Under the pieces are notes generated by a model. It made no database searches. It was not told where the DNA came from and saw only the letters and a list, made by a program, of their open reading frames with translations. The position numbers and the translations under genes were made by a program. From assembly GCA_036821825.1 (NCBI GenBank), contig DAISIV010000039.1, positions 1 to 32,928 of the forward strand: a DNA stretch of 32,928 bases. Reading direction: 5' to 3'. This document shows, piece after piece, positions 1 to 6,617 of the stretch (positions within the stretch are counted from its first letter, which is position 1; each line of letters opens with the position of its first letter). Source of the DNA: CAITZA01 sp937915285 (GTDB taxonomy: Bacteria; Desulfobacterota; Desulfomonilia; Desulfomonilales; Desulfomonilaceae).

Positions 1-168
1 TCCGCCGGAGATATACCAATTTCCATTATTCATTACTTGTGGGCTTAAAGGAGGTCCATTATATGGCAAACCCATCTGTTGTTGTGCATGAGTCACGCTC
101 GGTGTGATAGCCAGCATCAATCCCATAACAACGGAGACTCTGAGGATCGGTAAGATTGAAAGTTTCAC
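1..168 (-). CDS. Secreted protein of unknown function, N-terminal part only
   Basis: A minus-strand frame starts with GTG at 168 and stays open for 56 codons to the window edge, so the C-terminal part lies outside. The first 28 residues form a classic Sec signal peptide: Lys2, a hydrophobic stretch (VSVVMGLMLAITP) and a likely cleavage site after THA, before QQQMG. The start is supported by a purine-rich GGGGGA about 8 nt upstream. The mature part seen so far is rich in Gly, Pro, Asn and Gln and shows no domain I can name. An ATG at residue 15 is a weaker alternative because it would cut the signal peptide in half. Function unknown; export to the periplasm or outer membrane is inferred from the signal peptide only. 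Confidence 0.65.
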   Translation of the reverse strand, partial: MKLSILPILRVSVVMGLMLAITPSVTHAQQQMGLPYNGPPLSPQVMNNGNWYISGG

Positions 169-479
169 TGTAGAATCCCCCTGTTTGATTAAATCAAATC
201 AGATGACTACCGGCGCAGGGCACGGACAGGGCCATATTTAACCTGGGGTATATCATAATTATATTATAATTACTAATTATTTATAATAATAAGTTAATGT
301 AATGACATTTATAAAAGTTATAACTATCAAAATGATTTATGCAATATTGAAAATCTCTCTTTTTGACAGTCAAATATAAGAATAAAAAAGGAGGGAATTC
401 ACAGAGTGGACAGAGTAGTCTGAAGTTATCAGACAACACATACATCAGGACAAATGGGAATTAGCTAATGATGACCACA
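169..479. other. AT-rich intergenic region
   Basis: No gene is supported here. The stretch 240-340 is very AT-rich and could hold the promoter of the secreted-protein gene on the minus strand, but no clear -35/-10 pair stands out. A 15-nt palindrome with an odd centre, TTTGATTAAATCAAA, lies at 184-198, just upstream of that gene's ribosome binding site. It resembles an FNR/CRP-type half-site pair but has a 3-nt rather than 4-nt spacer, so I do not call it. Confidence 0.4.
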
Positions 480-554
480 TGGAGCCGGAGATGGGAGTTG
501 AACCCACGACCTGATGATTACGAATCAACTGCTCTACCACTGAGCTACCCCGGC
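480..554 (-). tRNA. tRNA-Thr (anticodon CGT)
   Basis: The minus strand folds into a complete 75-nt cloverleaf. It has a 7-bp acceptor stem (GCCGGGG with CTCCGGC, one G-U), a D arm with GCTC/GAGC, an anticodon loop TTCGTAA giving anticodon CGT, a 5-nt variable loop, a T arm with GTGGG/CCCAT, discriminator T, and an encoded CCA end. CGT reads the threonine codon ACG, and the anticodon arm and variable loop look like bacterial tRNA-Thr(CGT). One oddity is a U-U mismatch at position 28:42 of the anticodon stem. No other RNA gene is adjacent. Confidence 0.93.
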
Positions 555-908
555 GCCTCGTCGCGTGGCGACACATGAAAGTAAATCAAAGCGAGAGCAT
601 ATGTCAACATTCCGAAAAATAAAACAGTAAATTTCTGAGAGTAATCCCGACTAGTCCATTGCCTGGACATGGCGCAGATCACAGCCATCGACCGTGCGGA
701 GCGCCAGTCCGATCATCTGGTGAGCCGAGATGAACCGACCAAGAAACTCCGAACCTACACGCCACAAAAGTCGGGGTTTCTTGACGGTTCATCTGCATGA
801 GAAAGGACGAACAATATGAATTGCTCCTCCACATCCCGAAGATCTCATCGCTAGGCGGAGCCTTTGATAAAATCGATTGTCATCAAAAAAAGGCCTACAT
901 TTAGCCCA
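555..908. other. Intergenic region without a supported gene
   Basis: Nothing firm lies here. On the minus strand, 651-788 is an open stretch of 45 codons without a start codon whose translation looks protein-like (it contains FLGRFISAHQMIGLALRT). It may be a gene remnant. A weak terminator for the downstream-pointing ligase gene sits at the right end. Confidence 0.35.
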
Positions 909-921
909 TCAAGCGCCTTTT
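885..921 (-). terminator. Possible intrinsic terminator of the AMP-ligase gene
   Basis: On the minus strand, AAAAGGC (921-915) overlaps the last codons of the ligase gene and can pair with GCCTTTT (894-888), followed by a run of seven T (891-885). The stem is only 7 bp and the loop is long, so this is a modest candidate. Confidence 0.4.
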
Positions 922-2567
922 CTGTCTTCTGTAACGACCTTTTTGCTAATGTCTTCGCGGAGAACATACTTCAAAACTTTTCCCGTAGGCGTCCGAGGCA
1001 ACTGCTCGACCATCTCTACCCGTTGGGGCCACTTGTATTTTGCCACCTTTTCCTTCTCCATGAAGGCTTGCACTTCTTCCAGAGAAAGGGTTTCTCCAGG
1101 CTGGAGTTCCACATAGGCGCAACATTTTTCGCCCAGTTTCTGATCCGGCATACCGACGACGGCCACATTGATGACCTTGGGAATTTTGTACAAGAGCGAC
1201 TCTACTTCTTCCGCGCTGATATTCATCCCTCCTCGAATGATAATGTCCTTGAGTCGAGTCGAAAAATGATAAAAACCATTCTCGTCCAGGTAGCAAGCGT
1301 CTCCAGTATGATAGAAGCCGTCCTGGTCCCACTTCTTTGCGTTCAGGTCCGGACGCTTATAATAACCAGCAATGATGAAAGGCGCCTTTTGGCAGTATTC
1401 CCCAACTTCACCGACGTTCACAACCCTGTTGTTCTCATCAACAATCTTCGTCTGGCTGTATAGCTGTGGAAGACCAATAGTCGTGGAGACAAGTTCGGGG
1501 TTGAGCCCGACCTCAGTCACGTTGAGGTGACCCTCGTTTGAGCCAAAACCGTTCCAGACGAGACATCCAAACTTTGACATCATTTCCTCGATCACAGGCG
1601 TCGGACAGGGGGCTCCCCCGCTCGCAACCACCCTGAGTGAACTCAAGTCATATTTGTCAAGCTCGGGATATCTCAAGAGCCCCACATGCATGGCCGGGAC
1701 ACCGGCATAAAGGGTCGCCTTCTCCCGGGCGATTGTCTGGGCCATGACTGCAGGATTAAAACCATCCAATAATATCAAGGTTCCGCCAACGATGGCCATG
1801 GACAATATCCCAACGCTCTGGCCGAACAGGTTGATCCACGGCAGCGCCATGACTACCCTGTCATGAACATTTTCCGTCAGATGATGGAGAAAACCGGAGC
1901 GCACAAAACTCTTCCAATGATTATGGGTTCGCGGGCATCCCTTTGGATCGGCTTCTGTTCCGGATGTAAAGCAAAGTGTGAGTACGTCGTTGGCGTCGAT
2001 TTTGCAATTCTTGTCAAGATAGTCGGCTGAGTATTTCTGCTCAACCCCTTTCTCCCACATTCTCCTGAAAGAGACAGCGCCTTCCAGCGGTTCATCACCA
2101 ATGGCGATAATGTGGTTTAGTCCAGGGTTTTTCGATTGGATTCCCTTCATCATTTCGACATAGTTGAATCCGGCGTATTCCTTCTGAACAATAACCGCAG
2201 GCGCCTGCGTCTGGCGGAGGACATAATCCAGTTCATGATCACGCCACTGCATTGCTAGTGGAACCACACAGGCCCCGATTCTCGCAAGGGCGAATTCCGT
2301 AACTATCGCCTCTACACAGTTCGGAATTTGAGTTACCACAAGATCGTCCCGTTTGATCCCCAGTTCAAGAAAGTTTAGCGCCATTCGATCCATCATGGAT
2401 CTTACCTGTGACCAGCTCAAACGGCTTTTGGCATCGATAAGGGCCTCCTTGTCCGGAAAGGCGGTTGCCCATCGCTTCACGTAGTCACAGAAAGTCCATT
2501 TGTCCCAAAAACCGAGATTCATGTAGTGCTCGATCTGCTCCTTCGTCACATTGCTTTCAATGGCCAT
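909..2567 (-). CDS. Acyl-CoA synthetase / AMP-dependent ligase (ANL superfamily)
   Basis: This 552-residue protein belongs to the adenylate-forming ANL family, which activates a carboxylic acid with ATP to an acyl-AMP and usually passes it to CoA. Visible motifs are the AMP-binding loop LCFTSGTEADPKG (about residues 197-209), the A5 motif GFGSNEG, the YHTGD motif, the hinge region RLKDIIIRGGMNIS, and the catalytic lysine in RTPTGKVLKY near the C-terminus. The length is normal for the family. The pattern is close to 2,3-dihydroxybenzoate-AMP ligase-like and medium-chain acyl-CoA ligase enzymes, but the substrate cannot be read from the sequence. The ATG at 2567 has a GGGAG ribosome binding site. 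The gene stands alone on the minus strand and no pathway partners adjoin it. A cytoplasmic location is expected. Confidence 0.88.
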   Translation of the reverse strand: MAIESNVTKEQIEHYMNLGFWDKWTFCDYVKRWATAFPDKEALIDAKSRLSWSQVRSMMDRMALNFLELGIKRDDLVVTQIPNCVEAIVTEFALARIGACVVPLAMQWRDHELDYVLRQTQAPAVIVQKEYAGFNYVEMMKGIQSKNPGLNHIIAIGDEPLEGAVSFRRMWEKGVEQKYSADYLDKNCKIDANDVLTLCFTSGTEADPKGCPRTHNHWKSFVRSGFLHHLTENVHDRVVMALPWINLFGQSVGILSMAIVGGTLILLDGFNPAVMAQTIAREKATLYAGVPAMHVGLLRYPELDKYDLSSLRVVASGGAPCPTPVIEEMMSKFGCLVWNGFGSNEGHLNVTEVGLNPELVSTTIGLPQLYSQTKIVDENNRVVNVGEVGEYCQKAPFIIAGYYKRPDLNAKKWDQDGFYHTGDACYLDENGFYHFSTRLKDIIIRGGMNISAEEVESLLYKIPKVINVAVVGMPDQKLGEKCCAYVELQPGETLSLEEVQAFMEKEKVAKYKWPQRVEMVEQLPRTPTGKVLKYVLREDISKKVVTEDRKGA

Positions 2568-2942
2568 CTTTAGCTCCCTATTTTAAGCTTGTTTACCATC
2601 CGTGATCCGAAGAATCCCTGGAGACCCTCCAAAAGGGGTCGCAGAGCCAAATGAATAGTTTTTGTCTTTGAGAAATAAGTAAATTAAATCTTCAATGCAC
2701 TGGATACTCTCGAGATCTCGGCGATTGTAATAGGATCCAGGTTTCTTTCCTGCGCCGTTTCTCTATCAATTCTGAATGATTTTAACGCCTTTGGGGCAAC
2801 GCTTGAACTCCGGAGGGATATCTGTAGAAGGCGCTTCCGTCGGGTTACAGACGCCAGATATCCATGCATGTAATACTTACTTACACAGGCTACACCCCTA
2901 TTTGAGCTATGTCAACGGAAAACATGAATTGTAAATCTGGAT
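2568..2942. other. Intergenic region with only weak reading frames
   Basis: A 61-codon minus-strand frame (2684-2869) and an overlapping start-less frame in another phase are present. Neither has a ribosome binding site or a recognisable motif. The region probably holds the promoter of the AMP-ligase gene, but I cannot point to it. Confidence 0.35.
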
Positions 2943-3743
2943 TTATAAACCAGCCACAGATATCGGAGCAGGCACAAAAGTGAGGATGAAAAGCGCTATT
3001 GCAGCATATCCTGTTAATCTGCCTGATTTATCGAGGGAAGTGTATTCATCTAGAGTTGGAGGATGCCTCAGACCCAGCAGTAACGTCAACGCGCCAAAAA
3101 CCAGCCATCCGTGCCACAAGAACATGCCTAAGGGTATAAGAGCCCCGAAGACCGAAAAAGTGATTATTCTTGAGACCCTGCTCCCAAACAGGGAGTATAT
3201 GACGTGTCCACCGTCAAGTTGCCCCATGGGCAACAGATTCATCGCTGTAACAAAAAGCCCGAACCATGCCGCCATTGCTGTGGGATGAAGTATGATCATG
3301 TTGTTGAAAGAGAATTCGCCAAATCTTAGCAGGCATCCGATCTCAAGAATGAGGGAAGTCCCGAAAGAAATTCCGATCTCGGGGCTGTAAGTCTTAGGGT
3401 GTACCTCAGACAACCACAGCCCGAGAAAGAGCAGTGGAATACCTACGGCTGCGCCGCTCAACGGCCCCCAGGCCCCAAGTTCCATCAGTATCTTTTTGTT
3501 CGGGATGAACGAACGGACCTTTATGAAGGCCCCAAAAGTCCCTAGCGGAGGGATAGAGGGGATGAAATAGGGTAAGGTGACATTGAGGCCGCGACGACGT
3601 CCGGCCATGTAATGTCCCATTTCATGGACAAAAAGTATGGTCATCAGGGGGATCGAAAACACGAGCCCATTCAAAAAGAACATTGGCCACGAATCGAATT
3701 TGTCATTGGCGTACAGACCGCCGACAGCAGTGGTTGTGATCAT
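2943..3743 (-). CDS. Site-2 protease-type membrane metalloprotease (peptidase M50)
   Basis: This is a multi-pass inner-membrane zinc protease of the M50 family, which cleaves substrates within the membrane. The zinc-binding HEMGH lies near residues 41-45, preceded by a hydrophobic helix. The second motif, MNLLPMGQLDGGH, supplies the third metal ligand (Asp in LDGG). The region between them (PYFIPSIPPLGTFGAFI) is typical of the EGY-like/archaeal-type branch. The ATG at 3743 lies in the middle of the expected first transmembrane helix. The same frame stays open upstream for 16 more codons to a UGA at 3794-3792 and encodes a good N-terminal half of that helix (SPVINIVLFVITM). The real N-terminus is therefore probably longer; see the finding on this start. 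No substrate or partner is suggested by the neighbours. The gene diverges from the trp locus. Confidence 0.85.
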   Translation of the reverse strand: MITTTAVGGLYANDKFDSWPMFFLNGLVFSIPLMTILFVHEMGHYMAGRRRGLNVTLPYFIPSIPPLGTFGAFIKVRSFIPNKKILMELGAWGPLSGAAVGIPLLFLGLWLSEVHPKTYSPEIGISFGTSLILEIGCLLRFGEFSFNNMIILHPTAMAAWFGLFVTAMNLLPMGQLDGGHVIYSLFGSRVSRIITFSVFGALIPLGMFLWHGWLVFGALTLLLGLRHPPTLDEYTSLDKSGRLTGYAAIALFILTFVPAPISVAGL

Positions 3744-3908
3744 AGTTATTACAAAAAGAACAATGTTTATTACGGGTGAGCGCCTTATAACTCATTCCTC
3801 CATGATCTGCAGTAATTGTTTCTCGAGGGATTTTGCCTGAAATTCCGGCCTATCCAATTATCTATCACGAATCAGACATCTCTGAAACTATTTATCAGAC
3901 AAATGTTG

Positions 3909-3938
3909 TTGACAAAAAGATCTGGGGCGCTCTACAAT
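3909..3938 (+). promoter_or_regulatory. Sigma-70-type promoter of the trp leader
   Basis: TTGACA at 3909-3914 and TACAAT at 3933-3938 are separated by 18 nt. Transcription would start near 3945, about 32 nt before the leader-peptide ATG at 3977. It is the best-matching promoter in the region and fits the leader-attenuator layout downstream. I see no convincing TrpR operator over it. Confidence 0.65.
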
Positions 3939-3976
3939 TTAGACTAACAAGTATGATCAAAAGGACCATTCCCTGC

Positions 3977-4084
3977 ATGGACAGGACACAAACCTCTACA
4001 TTCAAGCCTGAAACTTCAGCCCGTTGGCGCAACTGGCGATTCTCGCACTGGTGGCGCTGCTTGGCAAGTCCTTATATTAATTAG
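3977..4084 (+). CDS. trpL: trp leader peptide (attenuator sensor for trpEG)
   Basis: This is a 35-residue peptide with four tryptophans in its second half (RWRNWRFSHWWRCLA), Trp codons at 4025, 4034, 4049 and 4052, followed 26 nt later by an intrinsic terminator and then trpE. In such leaders a ribosome stalled at Trp codons under tryptophan shortage lets an antiterminator form. The ATG at 3977 lies just downstream of the candidate promoter. The frame remains open upstream to 3833, but the upstream part precedes the promoter, so the short form is chosen. Only the position and Trp content define this gene; the peptide itself is not expected to have another function. Confidence 0.8.
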   Translation: MDRTQTSTFKPETSARWRNWRFSHWWRCLASPYIN

Positions 4085-4138
4085 TATAATTTAATTCATT
4101 CAGACTCGCTAACCCGCCACTGTTCCGGCGGGTTTTTT
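4051..4138 (+). terminator. trpE attenuator: terminator and competing antiterminator
   Basis: The terminator stem is AACCCGCC (4111-4118) with GGCGGGTT (4127-4134), loop ACTGTTCC, then a run of six T (4133-4138). A competing fold pairs TTGGCAAGTC (4061-4070) with GACTCGCTAA (4103-4112), with one A-C mismatch and one G-U. It continues by pairing GTGGCG (4051-4056) with CGCCAC (4115-4120). This would sequester the 5' arm of the terminator. The 5' strand lies within and just after the Trp-Trp codons of the leader peptide, as ribosome-mediated attenuation requires. Confidence 0.78.
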
Positions 4139-4163
4139 ATTTTCTGGCGGAGAGGAACTCAGC

Positions 4164-5546
4164 GTGAACCGTTTTATAGCAATGTCGAAAGAGTTACTTG
4201 CTGACATGGAGACTCCTGTTTCAGCATTCATGAAATTATGTAAAACGCAGGAAACTGCCTATCTGTTTGAGAGTAGTGAGACGGTAGAGAAAATAGGGCG
4301 TTATTCAATTATTGCCTGGGGCCCATTGGGTGGTCTCAAGCTGTTTCATGACAGGGTAGAGGTGAGTGACGCCGGTGGAATAAGGGTTTGCAGGCCGGAT
4401 GAGTTTTTTGACGCATCGCGGTCATTGTTAGAGGACATGTCCTGCGCTGGAGTCCCGGACCTGCCTTTTGTGGGCTCACTCGTGGGATATGTGGGTTACG
4501 ACACCGTGCGCCTTATAGAAAGGCTGCCGGAAGCATTCCTGGGGGACAGACCACTATCGGACCTGAGGCTGCTGTCGAGTTTTGTCATCTTCGATCATTA
4601 CAAACGTATGATGACACTGGTTGCCATCTCGGGTTCGACCACCGACTGCACGGCTATGATCAGGGACATGGAGGACAGACTTAGGGCGAACTCATATAAA
4701 GGCAATTCGCGCAGGACATTCTCATATGATTATCCTTCACGGGACATCTTCATGGACTCCGTAGAAAAAGCAAAGAGACACATACTGGACGGAGACATCT
4801 TTCAGGTAGTGCTGTCGGGTCAATTCAGGGGCAAGGGTAATCTTGATCCATTCGATGTTTACAGGTGGATGCGCGTGCGCAACCCGTCGCCTTACATGTT
4901 TTACTGTTCGAATGGTGACAGGACTCTGGTTGGGGCTTCTCCTGAAACCCTTGTTAAAATTGACGGGGGATCGCTTTTCATTCGCCCGATAGCAGGGACG
5001 CGTGGGCGTTCGAAGGACCCTGAAGTGGACAGGTATCTGGAGAGAGAGCTGATGGGGTCGGAGAAAGAGAAGGCAGAGCACATCATGCTTGTAGACCTGG
5101 CAAGGAATGACGCCGGACGAGTATGCAAATACGGCACCGTGAAGGTTGACCCGTACATGACCGTCGAACGTTTCAGTCACGTCATGCACATAGTTTCCGA
5201 GGTTACTGGAACGCCACATGATGAGTTAGATTCATGGGAGGTATTCAAGGCGGCATTCCCGGCTGGAACAGTATCAGGGGCGCCCAAAGTCCGCGCCATG
5301 GAGATAATATCCTCATTGGAAGAATCACCCCGGGGCCCGTATGGTGGCGCTGTCGGATTCTGGGGGGCCGGACAGAAGATGGACACCTGCATTGCCATAA
5401 GAATGATTGAATTCTGTGGCGATGAATTCACATTGCAGGCTGGCGCGGGGATAGTGGCGGATTCGATACCGGAAATGGAATACGAGGAAATCCTGAAAAA
5501 GGCGGCTCACGGTGTGGCAGCCCTCAAAGCGGCGGCAGGAGAATGA
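4164..5546 (+). CDS. trpE: Anthranilate synthase component I
   Basis: TrpE is the large subunit of anthranilate synthase. It converts chorismate and ammonia or glutamine-derived ammonia to anthranilate, the committed step of tryptophan synthesis. The 460 residues include the N-terminal feedback-site region (YLFESSETVEKIGRYS), the NPSPYMF motif, PIAGTRGR, the Mg/chorismate-site helix EHIMLVDLARND, VSGAPKVRAM and GPYGGAVGF. The family signature is complete although the protein is slightly shorter than the usual 490-520. The Trp-binding elements being present suggests normal allosteric inhibition by tryptophan (inference). The start is GTG at 4164, with an AGAGGA ribosome binding site, directly after the attenuator. 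The next gene, trpG, starts 3 nt after the stop, so the two subunits are co-translated. The cytoplasmic complex is TrpE-TrpG. Confidence 0.97.
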   Translation: MNRFIAMSKELLADMETPVSAFMKLCKTQETAYLFESSETVEKIGRYSIIAWGPLGGLKLFHDRVEVSDAGGIRVCRPDEFFDASRSLLEDMSCAGVPDLPFVGSLVGYVGYDTVRLIERLPEAFLGDRPLSDLRLLSSFVIFDHYKRMMTLVAISGSTTDCTAMIRDMEDRLRANSYKGNSRRTFSYDYPSRDIFMDSVEKAKRHILDGDIFQVVLSGQFRGKGNLDPFDVYRWMRVRNPSPYMFYCSNGDRTLVGASPETLVKIDGGSLFIRPIAGTRGRSKDPEVDRYLERELMGSEKEKAEHIMLVDLARNDAGRVCKYGTVKVDPYMTVERFSHVMHIVSEVTGTPHDELDSWEVFKAAFPAGTVSGAPKVRAMEIISSLEESPRGPYGGAVGFWGAGQKMDTCIAIRMIEFCGDEFTLQAGAGIVADSIPEMEYEEILKKAAHGVAALKAAAGE

Positions 5547-5549
5547 ACA

Positions 5550-6131
5550 ATGATTCTAATAATAGACAATTATGACTCTTTCACTTTCAACATCGTGCAG
5601 GCCCTTGGAATACTTGACCAAAGAATATCCGTTCACCGCAATGATGAAATAACTCTCAAGCAGATTGAAATGCTGAATCCTGAGGCGATAGTGATATCCC
5701 CCGGACCGGGAAGACCTGAGGATGCAGGAATATCATGTGACACAATAAAGCTCTTCAATGGATCAATCCCGATACTTGGGGTTTGCCTGGGACATCAGGC
5801 CATCGGGCAGGTATTCGGTGCGACGGTTACACACGGCAAGGAGCCGGTGCATGGGAAGGTTTCGATGATTACTCACGATGGAGAGGGCCTTTTCAAAGGA
5901 CTCCTGAACCCGGTGAAAGCCACCCGCTATCACTCGCTAGTGGTGGCAGAGAACACGATTGGGGAACCGCTTACGGTTACAGCGAGGACCTCCGATGGAG
6001 AAGTCATGGGGATCAGGAGTAAAGAGTTAAAAATCGAGGGGGTCCAGTTCCACCCTGAGTCCATAGCAACCTCAGACGGCATGACCATGTTCAGGAATTT
6101 CCTGGACATTTATGTGAGTAACCGCTCATGA
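5550..6131 (+). CDS. trpG: Anthranilate synthase component II (glutamine amidotransferase)
   Basis: TrpG is the class I glutamine amidotransferase subunit that feeds ammonia to TrpE. The catalytic triad is visible: Cys79 in GVCLGHQAIG, and His168 and Glu170 in QFHPES. The oxyanion segment SPGPGRPEDAG is near residues 50-60. The length of 193 residues is normal for a stand-alone TrpG not fused to TrpD. It may also serve PabB in folate synthesis, as in some bacteria; no pabB lies here. It begins 3 nt after the trpE stop and ends the first block of the locus. Confidence 0.97.
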   Translation: MILIIDNYDSFTFNIVQALGILDQRISVHRNDEITLKQIEMLNPEAIVISPGPGRPEDAGISCDTIKLFNGSIPILGVCLGHQAIGQVFGATVTHGKEPVHGKVSMITHDGEGLFKGLLNPVKATRYHSLVVAENTIGEPLTVTARTSDGEVMGIRSKELKIEGVQFHPESIATSDGMTMFRNFLDIYVSNRS

Positions 6132-6299
6132 CCCATGGGATGGCGGCGCCAGGGGCGGTCCAAGGACCGGATGAACGCCTTCTCAACATTTCAGGCTCGG
6201 CTTACATCGCAACCGTGGGCAGCAAAAGAAACCTGCTTCATGAAAGATGAATGGTTTAAGTATGTTGAGACTGGACCAACCAAACGGCGCTGATTTTTT

Positions 6300-6317
6300 T
6301 GGCCCTTGGCCATTTTT
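6300..6317 (+). terminator. Weak terminator candidate after trpG
   Basis: A small hairpin, TGGCC-CTT-GGCCA (6300-6312), is followed by five T. A 5-bp stem with a 3-nt loop is weak. If active it would partly insulate the DAHP synthase block from trpEG. Confidence 0.3.
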
Positions 6318-6321
6318 CATC

Positions 6322-6351
6322 TTGACTACATGCGGTTTAAACATGTAAACT
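6322..6351 (+). promoter_or_regulatory. Promoter of the DAHP synthase leader
   Basis: TTGACT (6322-6327) and TAAACT (6346-6351) are separated by 18 nt. The predicted start near 6358 leaves a short 5' end before the leader-peptide ATG at 6381. It suggests that the DAHP synthase block can be transcribed independently of trpEG. Confidence 0.55.
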
Positions 6352-6380
6352 TTGGACCATTAGAGAAAGAGGTTTCGCTC

Positions 6381-6500
6381 ATGGGTTCGCAATTCAAGAA
6401 AGGATCAATATTTAACGAGCAGTTGATTAGCTCTGTTAATGTTTATTTTTGGTCCTATTATTGGTTCGCGCTCGACTACCCATGTGCGCCAGATAACTAG
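6381..6500 (+). CDS. Aromatic amino acid leader peptide (Tyr/Phe/Trp sensor)
   Basis: A 39-residue peptide starts at ATG 6381, 8 nt after a GAGAAAGAGG ribosome binding site. Its core NVYFWSYYWFALDY contains all three aromatic amino acids, seven aromatics in eight residues, with codons at 6444-6467. It is directly followed by a strong terminator and then the DAHP synthase gene, the first enzyme of the pathway that makes exactly these amino acids. Upstream codons in the same frame (from 6306) precede or overlap the promoter and are not counted. By analogy with the pheA and trp leaders, the peptide is a sensor whose translation speed sets termination. The mixed Tyr/Phe/Trp composition implies that shortage of any of them would relieve termination (inference). 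Confidence 0.85.
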   Translation: MGSQFKKGSIFNEQLISSVNVYFWSYYWFALDYPCAPDN

Positions 6501-6558
6501 GACACAAAAAAATAGGTATCAAGGCCATGGGTAGCGAAAGCAGCCCATGGCCTTTTTT
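6476..6558 (+). terminator. DAHP synthase attenuator: terminator and antiterminator
   Basis: The terminator stem AAGGCCATGGG (6521-6531) pairs perfectly with CCCATGGCCTT (6544-6554) and is extended by GC-GAAA-GC at the tip. Six T follow (6553-6558). The competing antiterminator is CTACCCATG (6476-6484, inside the last codons of the leader peptide) pairing perfectly over 9 bp with CATGGGTAG (6526-6534), the 5' arm of the terminator. A ribosome stalled on the aromatic codons (6444-6467) leaves 6476-6484 free, while one reaching the stop at 6498-6500 covers it. This is the textbook geometry of translational attenuation. Confidence 0.85.
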
Positions 6559-6564
6559 GTTTTT

Positions 6565-6596
6565 AAGGGCCTTGGGCAGATGACCAAGGCCCTTTT
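6565..6596 (+). terminator. Second hairpin between attenuator and DAHP synthase
   Basis: AAGGGCCTTGG (6565-6575) pairs perfectly over 11 bp with CCAAGGCCCTT (6584-6594), followed by a short T run. It lies just before the ribosome binding site GGAGG of the DAHP synthase gene. It may be a second tandem terminator or a structure protecting the processed mRNA end. Its 5' arm could also pair imperfectly with the 3' arm of the preceding terminator. Confidence 0.6.
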
Positions 6597-6617
6597 CCTT
6601 TCCTGGAGGACAAAAAA

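Noticed and set aside
184..198. FNR-type site before the secreted protein
   Set aside because: The palindrome TTGAT-TAA-ATCAA has a 3-nt spacer instead of 4, and it lies in the leader rather than at a promoter.
2684..2869. 61-codon minus-strand frame upstream of the AMP-ligase gene
   Set aside because: No ribosome binding site, no motif, basic low-information composition, and another equally open phase overlaps it; most likely chance.
3938..3960. TrpR operator over the trp promoter
   Set aside because: ACTAACAAGT resembles half of a Trp operator but lacks the symmetrical second half.
3833..3976. Longer version of the trp leader frame
   Set aside because: The upstream part lies before or over the predicted promoter and has no ribosome binding site; only the part from ATG 3977 fits a leader peptide.
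4737..5219. Long minus-strand frame inside trpE
   Set aside because: Mirror-frame shadow of a well-defined gene; no ribosome binding site or domain.
6306..6380. Longer version of the aromatic leader frame
   Set aside because: It spans the promoter; ATG 6381 has a good ribosome binding site.
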